Origin: Lewinellaceae bacterium
GTDB taxonomy: Bacteria; Bacteroidota; Bacteroidia; Chitinophagales; Saprospiraceae
DNA: 64,000 nucleotides
Direction: 5' to 3'
Assembly (NCBI GenBank): GCA_016716135.1
Contig: JADJWX010000008.1
Coordinates: forward strand, 9,230-73,229
Below, in pieces: positions 34,998 through 45,136 of this stretch. Under the pieces are notes generated by a model, which saw only the letters and a list, made by a program, of their open reading frames with translations, searched no databases and had not been told where the DNA came from. How positions within the stretch are numbered: the stretch's first letter is position 1; each line of letters starts with the position of its first letter. Position numbers and translations under genes: made by a program.

Positions 34998-37900
34998 ATG
35001 TTAAAACTATTTACCCCCCTTGTCTTCCTCGTTTGCTTCCTGTTTTTTCTTGTTAATTCTATTGCTGCGCAACAACTTCCTGCGCCGCTGGATGCGTCCG
35101 GGGAATTAAGCCCGTTGGGCCATGCAGCATGTATCATACGGGAAACAATAAACTGCACGGATAAAACCGTAACCCTGCAGGCTTTTTTAAGAAACAATAT
35201 CGGTGGCGGCGAAACACCTCTGGTTGTGGATTGGAGCACCGGGGAGAATGCCCACTTTATCGTCGTGCATCCTCCCGGAACGTATTCCTATGTGGATGCC
35301 CCCTTCAACTGCGATCACCATGAGAATTTTACCAGCATTGCGGCATTTTTTGAGGGAAACCTGGAGATTACAGGTCCCCCCGCCTTCTGCCTGGGCGCCG
35401 TTTCAGTTGATCTGACCGTAAACACAGGAGGCTATATTTTTAATGAATTCATGTGGACGCCGAACATTTCAGACGATCTTACCCCTGTTACCGTCAACGG
35501 ACCCGGAACATATTCCATACAGGTGACCGACGAACTGGGCTGCCCTACCAATGCCTCCATTACCATACCGCCGTCTCCACCCATCTTACCGATCCTTTCC
35601 GGTCCAAACGTTCTGTGTACGGAAAACGACACCGGATTTATTTCAATAAATCCACCCTTTGCTTCTTATCAATGGGAGGACGGCCAGACTACAAATCCTG
35701 CGGTGGTCTATGGCCCCGGATATTTTGAAGTAACCGTTACCAATATGTTTGGATGTACGGGCACGGGCGTAACCGGTATTCAGAGCGGAGACGTGCAAGA
35801 TTTGGCAATTTTAACCAACAACGATGAATTGTGCCCCGGCGAATCAACACAGCTAACCCTCAACGGCGCTTTTATCGGATACAATTGGTCAAATGGAATA
35901 TCGGGGTTGAGTAATACGGTAAACGCCCCCGGAACATACACAGTCACCGTTACAAATATTCACGGCTGTACCGGCACAGCTTCTATTCCCATATTCGCCA
36001 AACCCGTACCACAGATTAACGTGGAAACCCCGGCTGCTTGTTCAGGTGAAAATGCGACACTTTCTGTTTCCGGCGGCTCCTTTATGAATTATCATTGGTC
36101 AACCGGGGATACTACACAAACAATAACCGTCAATAGTCCCGGAGCATACGCAGTCACCGTAACCGGCGATACCATTTGTCCGGCAGTAGACACCTCGATA
36201 TTGGCATTTTCGGCTCCGCCAAACGCTATCATTGAGGCGCCGCCGCTATTGGATTGTACCAACAACCTGGTGGTACTGGATGCTACCAATTCCGATGGCG
36301 GCACACCTGTCGGGATAAACTGGACCACTATTGGCGGAAACATAATTGGCGGCCAGGGCACGCTAATGCTTTCCGTAAACACACCGGGCGAGTATATTCT
36401 GGAACTATACGACTCTGTCACCACCTGTTTTGCCTATGATACCGCCACCGTAATTTCCAATCAGGTCCCTCCACCGGTGGACGCCGGGCCGGATGGCCTG
36501 GTGAATTGCACAATAACGAACATCAATATTGGCCCGGCTTCGAATCCGGCGGATTCAACCCTTGTTTACGCCTGGTCGACACCCGATGGCAATATTGTGT
36601 CCGGCCAATCGTCCTGGACCGCTGTGGTCAATGCGCCGGGTATTTACATCATTGAAGTAACGGATATCACAAATAATTGCCTGTCCTACGATACGGTAAT
36701 GGTGGCCCAGGACATTGCGCCACCAACACCGCTTATCGCTGCTCCGGACTCGATCACCTGCATGGTAAATTCCGTAGTGCTGGATGGTTCCGGCAGTATG
36801 GGAAACAACCTGCTTTTCAGCTGGTCGACCTTGGACGGGAATATACTTTCGGGCTCAGGCACCTCCATGGCTACCGTCAGTCAGGAAGGCACATATGCGC
36901 TGCTCGTCACGGATCAAAGCAACGGTTGCACGGCAAGCACTTCGGTTGAAGTAGTGCAGGATGCAGACATTCCGTTGGCCAATGCCGCTCTGCCTGATAC
37001 CCTGAACTGCCTGACAACACAGATTGACCTCGACGGCGCCGGCTCTACTACCGGGAATGCAATCAGCTACAGTTGGACTACGGTAAATGGAAATATTGTG
37101 GCCGGAGCAACGACGCTTTTCCCAACGGTGAACCAGCCCGGGAATTACCTGCTGACCGTTGTAAATAATTCGAACAATTGCACGGCTTCCTTTAATGTTT
37201 CCGTTCCCCAGGACATTCAGGATCCCATGGCAAATGCCGGTACGGCCCAGACCCTGAACTGTACCTCCCCAACTCTCCAGCTGGATGGCAGCACTTCAAG
37301 CGCAGGCCCTTCCATAACGTACCAATGGACCACACCGGATGGAAATATTGTTACAGGCGCAACGACCATCATGCCGACCGTCGATCAGGTTGGAACCTAT
37401 GTGCTCCTGGTTACAAATACCAACAACGGGTGCACATCTACTGCCGCAACTACAGTGCAGGAAGATGCCGCGGCGCCGGTAGTCAACATTGCCCCGCCCG
37501 CTCAACTGGATTGCATTACAACCTCGATTACCGTCGACGGGAGCAGCTCGAGTCAGGGTTCGCCATTCCAACTGGCCTGGTCAGACCCGCAAGGCGGAAT
37601 TGTGAGCGGAGCCACCTCCCTCCAACCCACAGTGAACCTTCCGGGTACGTACACCCTTGTAATTACAAACACCCAAAATGGCTGTGTTGACTCGCTGGAG
37701 GTGCAGGTTGCACAGGATATTACGCCGCCCGACCCCGATGCCGGCCCCGACGATCTGATCAATTGTTACGAGCCTTCCATTGCGATCGGAAGCGCCAATA
37801 ACCCTTCCGGGGCAAATTTTACCTTGTTGTGGACGACCATAGACGGCAACATTGTTTCCGGCGCCGGTACCAGCACGCCAATGGTGGATCTGGCCGGCAC

Positions 37901-40541
37901 GTACACCCTGCTGATCACCAATTCGGACAATGGTTGTACGGCTACCGATGAGGCAACAGTTACCGATGATTTTCTCCAGCCAACTGCCGATGCGGGCCCG
38001 GGCTTTCAACTGGATTGCCAGCAAACCAGCTATGTGTTGCAGGCTGTGGCCGGGCAAGGAACCAACCTGGTCTTTGAGTGGACGACGCCGAACGGAAATA
38101 TTGTCTCCGGGGCTACCTCCCTGAATCCGGAAGTAAATGCTGCAGGTGATTACCAACTCCTGGTTACCAATCAGGACAACGGCTGTACCAATACCGCTAC
38201 AGTTGCCATCACACAAAGCGCGGATGTGCCAATTGCCGCTGCCGGGATGCCTCAAACACTGACCTGCACCAACACACAGCTCCAGTTGAACGGCCAGGGA
38301 TCCAGCACCGGCGCCGGGATCAGTTATAACTGGACCACCTTGAACGGGACTATCGTAAGCGGAAATACGACTATAAACCCCGTGATAAGCGCTCCCGGCG
38401 CCTACACGCTGGAGGTATTTGACAGTACTAATAATTGCAGCGCCTTTTCGAATGTGCTCATTGGCCAGAACATCGAAAATCCTGTTATCGACGCCGGGCC
38501 GGACAATACCCTGACCTGTACCGTCCTGGACACCCAGTTGCAGGCCAACGTGATCAGTTCAAGCAGCAACATGCTTCAATACAGTTGGAGCACGCCGGAC
38601 GGAACGATCTTGTCCGGTGCCGGCACCAGCACGCCTGTTATCGGTAGTGCCGGCAACTATGTGCTTCTTGTAACCGATCTCAGCAATGGCTGTACGGCTA
38701 CAGATCAGTTGACTGTTGTAAATGATGTGGCCACGCCAACTGCTCAAATTGTACCGGCGCCAACACTTACCTGCATCCTGACCAGCATCCCGCTGGATGG
38801 CACAGCATCCAGTACGGGTCCGGAGTTTACTTTTCTTTGGAGCAGTCACGACGGTAATTTCGCAGGTCCGCCCAATACGCTGCAGCCCACCATTGATGCG
38901 CCAGGCACATATGAACTGCTCATAACCAATACTACGAACGGTTGTACAGAAACGGCATCTGTCGTAGTGCCTGAAGACGTCATGCTTCCGGTAGCAGAAG
39001 CCGGGCCCGCCCTTGTGCTAACCTGCGCCGACCCAAGCCTTGGTCTGGACGCCTCGGGCACGAGCACCGGTCCGGAATTCCAGTATCTGTGGACCACCAC
39101 GGACGGGCAAATTGATAATGGTAGCACCGGGCTGATGCCAACCGTATCGCTGCCGGGTACGTATGCATTACTGGTGACAAACACTGCCAACGGATGCACC
39201 GCCACAGATGAGGTACAAACCACTTCGGATATGCAACTCCCGGTGCTTTCCTCCGCCAACCCGGATGAAATTACCTGTATTCAAAACAACGTGACGCTCC
39301 AGGCAACGGCGATAAATGCCGGAAACAACCCGCAGTATCAATGGAGTACACCGGACGGGAATATTGTGTCGGGGCAATCCACGTTGAACCCCAATGTAAA
39401 TTCAGCGGGTGTTTATACGCTTTTGGTTGAGAATACGGCTAACGGATGTACCAGTTCCATTATGGTGACCGTACAGGAGGACATAATACCGCCAAGTGTC
39501 AATATCAGCAACCCGGATCTGCTGACCTGTAGTGTCACTCAACTCACGTTGACCGCAAACCCGTCTGCAGGTACGTCTTTGCAATGGTCTACCCCGGATG
39601 GGAACATTGTAAGCGGCGGTACTTTGGCCAACCCCGTAATCAATGCGCCCGGAACGTATGCGCTGTTGGTGACCGATAATGCCAATGGATGTACCAATGC
39701 AGGCAGTATACAGGTATTGGAGGAACAGAACATACCCACCGGTTTTGATTTTGTACTCACACCACCGACCTGTTTGGGCGAACCGGGCATGGTAATCATT
39801 GGTTCGGTGCAGGGTGGAATTGGCCCCTACATGTATTCGGTCGATGCCGGGCAACATTTTCAATCGCTGGCGTCTTTTGAAAATTTGAAACCTGGAAATT
39901 ACACGCTGGTAATTCAGGACATCAATGGTTGTGAAGTTGAAGCCTCTTTGGACGTTCCGGAGCCTCCGGAGCCGGGTGTCGGGTTGCCCCCGCTGTTTAC
40001 GATTCAACTGGGTGAAAGTCTGCTGTTGGAACCAATACTTCCTGCCGGCTTCCCAATTGGTTCGATCGACTCGGTAGTTTGGTCGCCGACGACCAACCTG
40101 ACGTTCTCCGGGTCGTCTGTTCAGGCGCAACTAAACCCTACGGCCAATCCCTTGGAATACACGAAGTATACGCTCACGCTCTATACAGCGGATGGCTGTA
40201 GCGCCACTGCCAGTACGCAAATATGGATAAAAACCAACCTGGATATTTATGCCCCCACGGCCATCAAACCGAATGATCCGGAGCATCCGGAAAATGCGTA
40301 TTTCACCTTGTATACCAGCGAACTGGGTATCGATAAGATCAATACGCTACAGATTTACGACCGATGGGGAACTCAGATTTGGGAGAAACAAAACTTCCAG
40401 CCCAACAACCCGACCGATGGCTGGGACGGCACCTATCAGCGTGATGCGCTTAATCCCGGCGTTTTTGTCTGGTGGGCCGAAGTCATGCTGATTAATGGCC
40501 GGAAAATACTCCTGGAAGGGGGTGTCACCATATTACGGTAG
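34998..40541 (+). CDS. Giant Ig/PKD-like repeat adhesin with type B T9SS sorting domain
   Basis: A 1847-residue exported protein; the ATG at 34998 gives a signal peptide ending SIAAQ. Residues about 110-430 contain four Cys-bearing beta units of about 75 residues. Residues about 400-1590 contain about 14 units of roughly 82 residues. Each has a Cys near the start, a W-(S/T)-T-(P/L)-D-G-N-I-V-S-G core, G-T-Y-x-L-x-V-T-(N/D) and a second Cys (NGCT). The final 100 residues are the gliding-motility-type sorting domain: APTAIKPND, INTLQIYDRWGTQIWE, DGWDGTYQRDALNPGVFVWW. Between residues 335 and 1631 there is no Lys or Arg. It is probably attached to or released at the cell surface as adhesin or matrix. 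Confidence 0.92.
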   Translation: MLKLFTPLVFLVCFLFFLVNSIAAQQLPAPLDASGELSPLGHAACIIRETINCTDKTVTLQAFLRNNIGGGETPLVVDWSTGENAHFIVVHPPGTYSYVDAPFNCDHHENFTSIAAFFEGNLEITGPPAFCLGAVSVDLTVNTGGYIFNEFMWTPNISDDLTPVTVNGPGTYSIQVTDELGCPTNASITIPPSPPILPILSGPNVLCTENDTGFISINPPFASYQWEDGQTTNPAVVYGPGYFEVTVTNMFGCTGTGVTGIQSGDVQDLAILTNNDELCPGESTQLTLNGAFIGYNWSNGISGLSNTVNAPGTYTVTVTNIHGCTGTASIPIFAKPVPQINVETPAACSGENATLSVSGGSFMNYHWSTGDTTQTITVNSPGAYAVTVTGDTICPAVDTSILAFSAPPNAIIEAPPLLDCTNNLVVLDATNSDGGTPVGINWTTIGGNIIGGQGTLMLSVNTPGEYILELYDSVTTCFAYDTATVISNQVPPPVDAGPDGLVNCTITNINIGPASNPADSTLVYAWSTPDGNIVSGQSSWTAVVNAPGIYIIEVTDITNNCLSYDTVMVAQDIAPPTPLIAAPDSITCMVNSVVLDGSGSMGNNLLFSWSTLDGNILSGSGTSMATVSQEGTYALLVTDQSNGCTASTSVEVVQDADIPLANAALPDTLNCLTTQIDLDGAGSTTGNAISYSWTTVNGNIVAGATTLFPTVNQPGNYLLTVVNNSNNCTASFNVSVPQDIQDPMANAGTAQTLNCTSPTLQLDGSTSSAGPSITYQWTTPDGNIVTGATTIMPTVDQVGTYVLLVTNTNNGCTSTAATTVQEDAAAPVVNIAPPAQLDCITTSITVDGSSSSQGSPFQLAWSDPQGGIVSGATSLQPTVNLPGTYTLVITNTQNGCVDSLEVQVAQDITPPDPDAGPDDLINCYEPSIAIGSANNPSGANFTLLWTTIDGNIVSGAGTSTPMVDLAGTYTLLITNSDNGCTATDEATVTDDFLQPTADAGPGFQLDCQQTSYVLQAVAGQGTNLVFEWTTPNGNIVSGATSLNPEVNAAGDYQLLVTNQDNGCTNTATVAITQSADVPIAAAGMPQTLTCTNTQLQLNGQGSSTGAGISYNWTTLNGTIVSGNTTINPVISAPGAYTLEVFDSTNNCSAFSNVLIGQNIENPVIDAGPDNTLTCTVLDTQLQANVISSSSNMLQYSWSTPDGTILSGAGTSTPVIGSAGNYVLLVTDLSNGCTATDQLTVVNDVATPTAQIVPAPTLTCILTSIPLDGTASSTGPEFTFLWSSHDGNFAGPPNTLQPTIDAPGTYELLITNTTNGCTETASVVVPEDVMLPVAEAGPALVLTCADPSLGLDASGTSTGPEFQYLWTTTDGQIDNGSTGLMPTVSLPGTYALLVTNTANGCTATDEVQTTSDMQLPVLSSANPDEITCIQNNVTLQATAINAGNNPQYQWSTPDGNIVSGQSTLNPNVNSAGVYTLLVENTANGCTSSIMVTVQEDIIPPSVNISNPDLLTCSVTQLTLTANPSAGTSLQWSTPDGNIVSGGTLANPVINAPGTYALLVTDNANGCTNAGSIQVLEEQNIPTGFDFVLTPPTCLGEPGMVIIGSVQGGIGPYMYSVDAGQHFQSLASFENLKPGNYTLVIQDINGCEVEASLDVPEPPEPGVGLPPLFTIQLGESLLLEPILPAGFPIGSIDSVVWSPTTNLTFSGSSVQAQLNPTANPLEYTKYTLTLYTADGCSATASTQIWIKTNLDIYAPTAIKPNDPEHPENAYFTLYTSELGIDKINTLQIYDRWGTQIWEKQNFQPNNPTDGWDGTYQRDALNPGVFVWWAEVMLINGRKILLEGGVTILR

Positions 40542-40598
40542 CGCCCATATAACTGTTTTTAAAGAGGCTGTATCAAAAGGAGGCTACAGCGGTATCTT

Positions 40599-40631
40599 AC
40601 TCGTCCTGCGACTCAAAGTCGTAGGACGAGT
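40599..40631. repeat. Hairpin with ACTCAAAGTCG loop, copy 1
   Basis: Arms of 15 bases with one mismatch (40599-40613 and 40617-40631) enclose CAA. A longer hairpin with the same GACTCAAAGTCG centre and GACGAGT arm lies after the last giant gene at 51087-51146. Confidence 0.65.
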
Positions 40632-40713
40632 GCCCACATAGCCCGATAAGATCTACAAGGATAGTGCCTGAACAAGGCTTGCCTGCTAAACCAAAAAAAT
40701 CCGGGCTATGTAA

Positions 40714-40752
40714 AAAGCGGCGCCAATCTATCATACAGATTGGCGCCGCTTT
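40714..40752 (+). terminator. Intrinsic terminator after the giant adhesin
   Basis: A perfect 16-bp stem (AAAGCGGCGCCAATCT and its complement) with a 7-base loop is followed by TTTCATTTT. It is preceded by an A-rich run, so it could work in both directions. Confidence 0.75.
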
Positions 40753-40930
40753 CATTTTAACAGCATGCGGCCGGTACCAGGCCGATCCAAAATGTCGGAT
40801 TCCTTCAGCATTATGTCGGATTCTTTCACGTTGCCCGGGGCGAACTTTGTAGCCGGATATGTGCCCGTGTCGAATTATGGCCCGACCCATCTTTCCGGAG
40901 TAATCCTGTAATTGTAATTATCCTGTTCTC

Positions 40931-43900
40931 ATGAAAGTTTTTCAATGCCTTTATGCACCGGCCGGGTGCATAACGAAAAGTCTCGCCTTTTTTCAATTGG
41001 CTAAAATCACCGTCCTCACAACCCTGCTCGCCTGTTGCAGTTTTCATCCTCTTCGGGCGCAAACGACCATGACGGATGACGGCAGCATCCAGGATATTGC
41101 CTATTCCGGCACCTTTGCCGACTTCGTTGTGCCGGCTTCCACAAGCAAGGATTTCATCTTTATAACCCTGCGCGGCGGCGATGGGGGCAAAGGCGTTTCG
41201 GTAACCAGCGAAACCGGCAATGGCGGCGAAGGCGCCACAATAAAAGCCAGCTTCAAAATCGGTACGGGCGCCGGTGAAGTTTCCGCCGGCGATACCTTGC
41301 GGTTTATCATCGGCGATAAAGGCTTGAGTCGCTCTGGTGGTGGCACCCAAAATTCCGGCACCGGCGGCGGCGGCACGGCAGTGATGATTAAAGAAGCCGA
41401 TTCGACCAACTGGAGAATATTAATGGTTGCCGGTGGCGGTGGTGGCGGCTGGGCTAATACAATTGTCGGCCGGAATGGCCGTGGCGGCCGTGCCGGCGAA
41501 AGCGGCGGTGATGGTGCTGATGGCGACTTTACCGGCGCCAACGGAGGCAATAATGGCAGGGGTGGCAACAGCACCGCAGATGCCAGCGGCGGTGGCGGAG
41601 CGTTTGAAACAGGCAGCAGTTCTCCCAGCTTCAATGGCGACGGCGGTGGACGTGCAGGTTGGCAGGAAGCACCCAATGAAGCGGATCGGGATTCTACCGT
41701 CAACCCGCTCGGTGGCATTGGCGGGTGCAATGCCAGTAATTGCCCGCCCGCCGATGGTTATGGTTTTGGCGGTGGCGGCTGGAGTAATTCCCAAGCCGGC
41801 GGTGGCGGCGGCGGCTATTCCGGTGGCGGTGGTGGCGGCGGAGCAGCCGGTGGCGGCGGTGGCGGCAGTTTTGTCAATAGCATCGCTATTTACAGCGACA
41901 AGTCCGGTGGTGGCGTTACCGGCAACCCCGACCCGGGTTGGGCCAGGTACCAGTTTTTTGACTCCATTGCTGTTGCCTGCGTTTCCGCTATCACGCTGGA
42001 TGTTGATACGGAAAACCCTGCCACCATCACCCCTGGCGATGTAGACAATGGCAGTTCGTCCGACTTAAACCTGGACTACGCTATTTCAACAAGCGAATTT
42101 ACCTGCTCCGATATCAGCCTGAGTCCGATCACGGTAACCCTCACCGTTACCGACGAAACCGGCGGCACCGCTACCTGCACCACGCCTGTAACGGTCAATG
42201 ACCTGGCGGCCAACCTGTCGGATCTGACAGACGACGGCAATTTCCAAATGGTCAATTACAACGGCACGTTTCAAGACTGGATCATTCCCACCTCAACCAC
42301 CAAAAACAAGCTCCAGGTGGAACTCCGCGGCGGCGACGGCGGCAAACGTGAAAACCCCTGTGGCGAAACCGGGCGCGGTGGCGACGGTGCAACGGTCATT
42401 ACCCAGTTTAATATTGGCAATGGGACCGATTCCATACCACCCGGCTCCGTGGTCCGATTCGTCGTCGGGGAAGAAGGCGCCAGCAACAACGGCTCCGGGA
42501 TCGAAGGCGCCGGCGGCGGCGGCGGCACAGCAGTGCTGTTCCGGAAATTCGGCGAGTGTAACTGGACAATACTTGCTGTAGCCGGTGGCGGCGGCGGCGG
42601 ATGGGCTGACGGCTGCGCCTTTAAAAACAATGGCCAGGGCGGGCGCACTACCACATCCGGCGGCGATGGGAAAGGTGCCAGCTCGGGCAGCGGCAAAGGC
42701 GGCGCCAACGGCAATGGCGGCAAAGCCGGCACCTTTTCCAACTTTGAAGAAGCCGGCGGCGGCGGCGGCGCTTTCAGCAACGGCGGCGTGATCACTTGTA
42801 CCGGCGGCAACAACTGGGGTGACGGACAAAAAGGCGGCGTCACCGGTGGCCAGGGCGGCAAAGACGGTTCCGGCGGCTGCGGTAGCGGTCGCGACGGCGG
42901 CTTCGGCTTCGGCGGCGGTGGCCTGGGCGACGGCACCGGTGGTGGCGGTGGCGGCTATTCCGGCGGTGGTGGCGGTGGTTCCGCAGGTGGCGGTGGTGGT
43001 GGTGGCAGCTACATCAACAGCATCAGCGATGCGCTGTTTACCAATGTACTCAGTAGCAACGGCACCACCAACGCACCGCACAATGGCTTCATTAAATATG
43101 CCCTGCTGACCAGTACCCTGCCCGTTGCCTTGTGCGATAAATCGGCACAAGTTTCGGTCACGCCCGAAACAGGCGTTACCCTGGAGCTCAGCAGTGTCGA
43201 TAACGGCAGTTACGATCCCGAAGGCGGCGCCTTAACATATGACATAAACCCGGCTTCTTTTGATTGCGACGATATCGGCGTTCATGCAGTCACGCTCACC
43301 GTAACGGATGTTACAGGCCTGACAGCAACCTGCCAAATCCAAGTCAGCGTATTGCTGGACATCAGCACTTATGCCGACCTGGATGATAACGGCGGAACGC
43401 ATCAGGTAGATGCCAACGGTACTTATCGGGATTTTATCATCCCGGAAGATGTGGAATACAGCCATATCCAGTTTTTTGCCAACGGCGGCGACGGTGGCGA
43501 ACGACGGGTGAACCCACCCGTAGGGTCTGGCTGCACCGGCCGGGGTGGTAAAGGCGCTGAAATGACAGCGACCTTTGCAATCGGCTGCGGCGCCGGCCAA
43601 ATCCCGCCGGGTTCGGTAATCCGCTTTGTCGTTGGTGAGCGGGGCGGCAGCCTGAACAGTTTGGCCGCCAAGGGCGCCGGCGGCGGCGGCGGCACAGGTA
43701 TTCTCTACCGGGCGCCGGGCGATTGCAACTGGAACATCCTGGTTGTAGCCGGCGGCGGCGGCGGCGGATACGGTGGTTACGGCGGGGTTTGTGACAAATC
43801 GGATGGCAAACCGGCCGAAACCGGCGACGACGGCTCCGGTGGAAAAGGCAGCAGCAGCGGTTCCGGCGGCAATAACGGCAACGGCGGAAACAAGGGCGCC

Positions 43901-45136
43901 AACTTTGCTGCCGGCGGCGGCGGTGCTTTCGGCAACGGCGAAAACCTCGGCTGTAGCAACGGCTCCGGTTTTGGCGGCGGCAAAAAAGGCGCTTACGAAG
44001 GCGGCGAAGGCGGCCAGGATGAAAACTCGATTTGTAGCGGTCGCAACGGCGGCTTCGGCTTCGGTGGCGGCGGCCTGGGCGACACAGCCGGCGGCGGCGG
44101 CGGCGGTTACTCCGGCGGTGGTGCCGGTGGAACTACCGGTGGCGGTGGCGGTGGCGGTAGTTACATTAACCCTATGAAGGTTTCTGAAACCAAAGCGGGT
44201 GGCGGCGATACAAACGACCCTGAGGACGGTTTTGCCACCTACCAGTTCCTGAACGACACCAACAGCGATATTGATCAGCCTCCAACGGTCAGTTGCCAGG
44301 ATATTACCGTCGAACTGGATGCGAATGCCATGGCCTGTGTGCTCCCGCAAGATATTGTCAGCAGCTCAGGCGACGCTTGCAGCGGCGCCTCCAGCCTGAC
44401 GTACAAATTTGGAAACGGTGACTATTCGCGCACCTATGCCTGTGGCGAAGTCGGGGCGAATGTTGTAGGACTTGTAGTGACAGATCTGATCGGCCGCACC
44501 GCCTCCTGTACGGCCACCATTACCGTGGAAGAGCCGGTATTACCGACTGCCAGCTGCCAGGATGTAACCGTCGAACTCGATTTGACCGGCAACGGCAGCC
44601 TCCTGCCCGGCGAGGTCGACAACGGCTCCACAGACAATTGCGGCATTGATATGTACACTCTGAGCCAATCGGCATTTACGGTCAGCGACATCGGCGTGCA
44701 AAATATCGGCCTCACGGTTACCGACGGCTCCGGGAACACCGACCAGTGTATTGCGGCTGTAACCGTAGAGCAAACCTTTACCATAGAAGCGCTTTGCCAG
44801 AATGTAACCGTCAACCTGGATGCCGGCGGCAACGGCTCGACTACCGCTGCGGCTGTCGACAACAGTTCGACCGCATCGCTCGGCATTGCATCGTTGACGC
44901 TGGATCAGGAAAATTTCAACTGTTCCGATATCGGCGCCAACACCGTAACCCTGACGGTTACGGACAATTTCAACAACACCGCCACCTGCACGGCCACTGT
45001 CACGGTAAACGACAACGTACCGCCCACGGCCTCCTGCCAGAATGTGACGGTTGAACTCAACGGCGCCGGCAACGGCAGCACCACAGCAGCCTCGGTAAAC
45101 AACGGCTCGCGGATGCCTGCGGGATCCAGGGTTTGA
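40931..45136 (+). CDS. Glycine-rich (ALK-GRD-like) and HYR-repeat surface protein A, frameshifted at the 3' side
   Basis: The open frame gives 1401 residues, but the gene continues to 47018 in other frames. A signal peptide (about 15-44, ending PLRAQ) precedes three large glycine-rich modules at about 46-346, 431-726 and 813-1113. Each opens with a beta strand (GTFxDWxIP), then LRGGDGGK, GAGGGGGTA, ILxVAGGGGGG, a G-N-G-G stretch, GGFGFGGGGLG, GGGGGGYSGGGGGG and GGGGGGSYIN. This order matches the glycine-rich domain (Pfam Gly_rich/ALK type) of ALK and LTK receptors, which forms polyglycine-II helices. HYR-like domains (TxSCQxVTVEL to VTLTVTD) separate and follow the modules. No sorting domain is recognised. 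Likely an extracellular structural protein. Confidence 0.85.
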   Translation: MKVFQCLYAPAGCITKSLAFFQLAKITVLTTLLACCSFHPLRAQTTMTDDGSIQDIAYSGTFADFVVPASTSKDFIFITLRGGDGGKGVSVTSETGNGGEGATIKASFKIGTGAGEVSAGDTLRFIIGDKGLSRSGGGTQNSGTGGGGTAVMIKEADSTNWRILMVAGGGGGGWANTIVGRNGRGGRAGESGGDGADGDFTGANGGNNGRGGNSTADASGGGGAFETGSSSPSFNGDGGGRAGWQEAPNEADRDSTVNPLGGIGGCNASNCPPADGYGFGGGGWSNSQAGGGGGGYSGGGGGGGAAGGGGGGSFVNSIAIYSDKSGGGVTGNPDPGWARYQFFDSIAVACVSAITLDVDTENPATITPGDVDNGSSSDLNLDYAISTSEFTCSDISLSPITVTLTVTDETGGTATCTTPVTVNDLAANLSDLTDDGNFQMVNYNGTFQDWIIPTSTTKNKLQVELRGGDGGKRENPCGETGRGGDGATVITQFNIGNGTDSIPPGSVVRFVVGEEGASNNGSGIEGAGGGGGTAVLFRKFGECNWTILAVAGGGGGGWADGCAFKNNGQGGRTTTSGGDGKGASSGSGKGGANGNGGKAGTFSNFEEAGGGGGAFSNGGVITCTGGNNWGDGQKGGVTGGQGGKDGSGGCGSGRDGGFGFGGGGLGDGTGGGGGGYSGGGGGGSAGGGGGGGSYINSISDALFTNVLSSNGTTNAPHNGFIKYALLTSTLPVALCDKSAQVSVTPETGVTLELSSVDNGSYDPEGGALTYDINPASFDCDDIGVHAVTLTVTDVTGLTATCQIQVSVLLDISTYADLDDNGGTHQVDANGTYRDFIIPEDVEYSHIQFFANGGDGGERRVNPPVGSGCTGRGGKGAEMTATFAIGCGAGQIPPGSVIRFVVGERGGSLNSLAAKGAGGGGGTGILYRAPGDCNWNILVVAGGGGGGYGGYGGVCDKSDGKPAETGDDGSGGKGSSSGSGGNNGNGGNKGANFAAGGGGAFGNGENLGCSNGSGFGGGKKGAYEGGEGGQDENSICSGRNGGFGFGGGGLGDTAGGGGGGYSGGGAGGTTGGGGGGGSYINPMKVSETKAGGGDTNDPEDGFATYQFLNDTNSDIDQPPTVSCQDITVELDANAMACVLPQDIVSSSGDACSGASSLTYKFGNGDYSRTYACGEVGANVVGLVVTDLIGRTASCTATITVEEPVLPTASCQDVTVELDLTGNGSLLPGEVDNGSTDNCGIDMYTLSQSAFTVSDIGVQNIGLTVTDGSGNTDQCIAAVTVEQTFTIEALCQNVTVNLDAGGNGSTTAAAVDNSSTASLGIASLTLDQENFNCSDIGANTVTLTVTDNFNNTATCTATVTVNDNVPPTASCQNVTVELNGAGNGSTTAASVNNGSRMPAGSRV

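Larger units (their letters stand above)
40542..40930. other. Intergenic region with two hairpins
   Basis: After the adhesin come the hairpins at 40599-40631 and 40714-40752 (listed separately). The remaining 178 bases before the glycine-rich protein gene contain no recognised promoter element. No gene is seen. Confidence 0.6.

Noticed and set aside
41427..44177. Ala- and Pro-rich open frames on both strands across the glycine-rich region
   Set aside because: They are frame shadows of GGC/GGT-rich codons in genes A and B and have no independent support.
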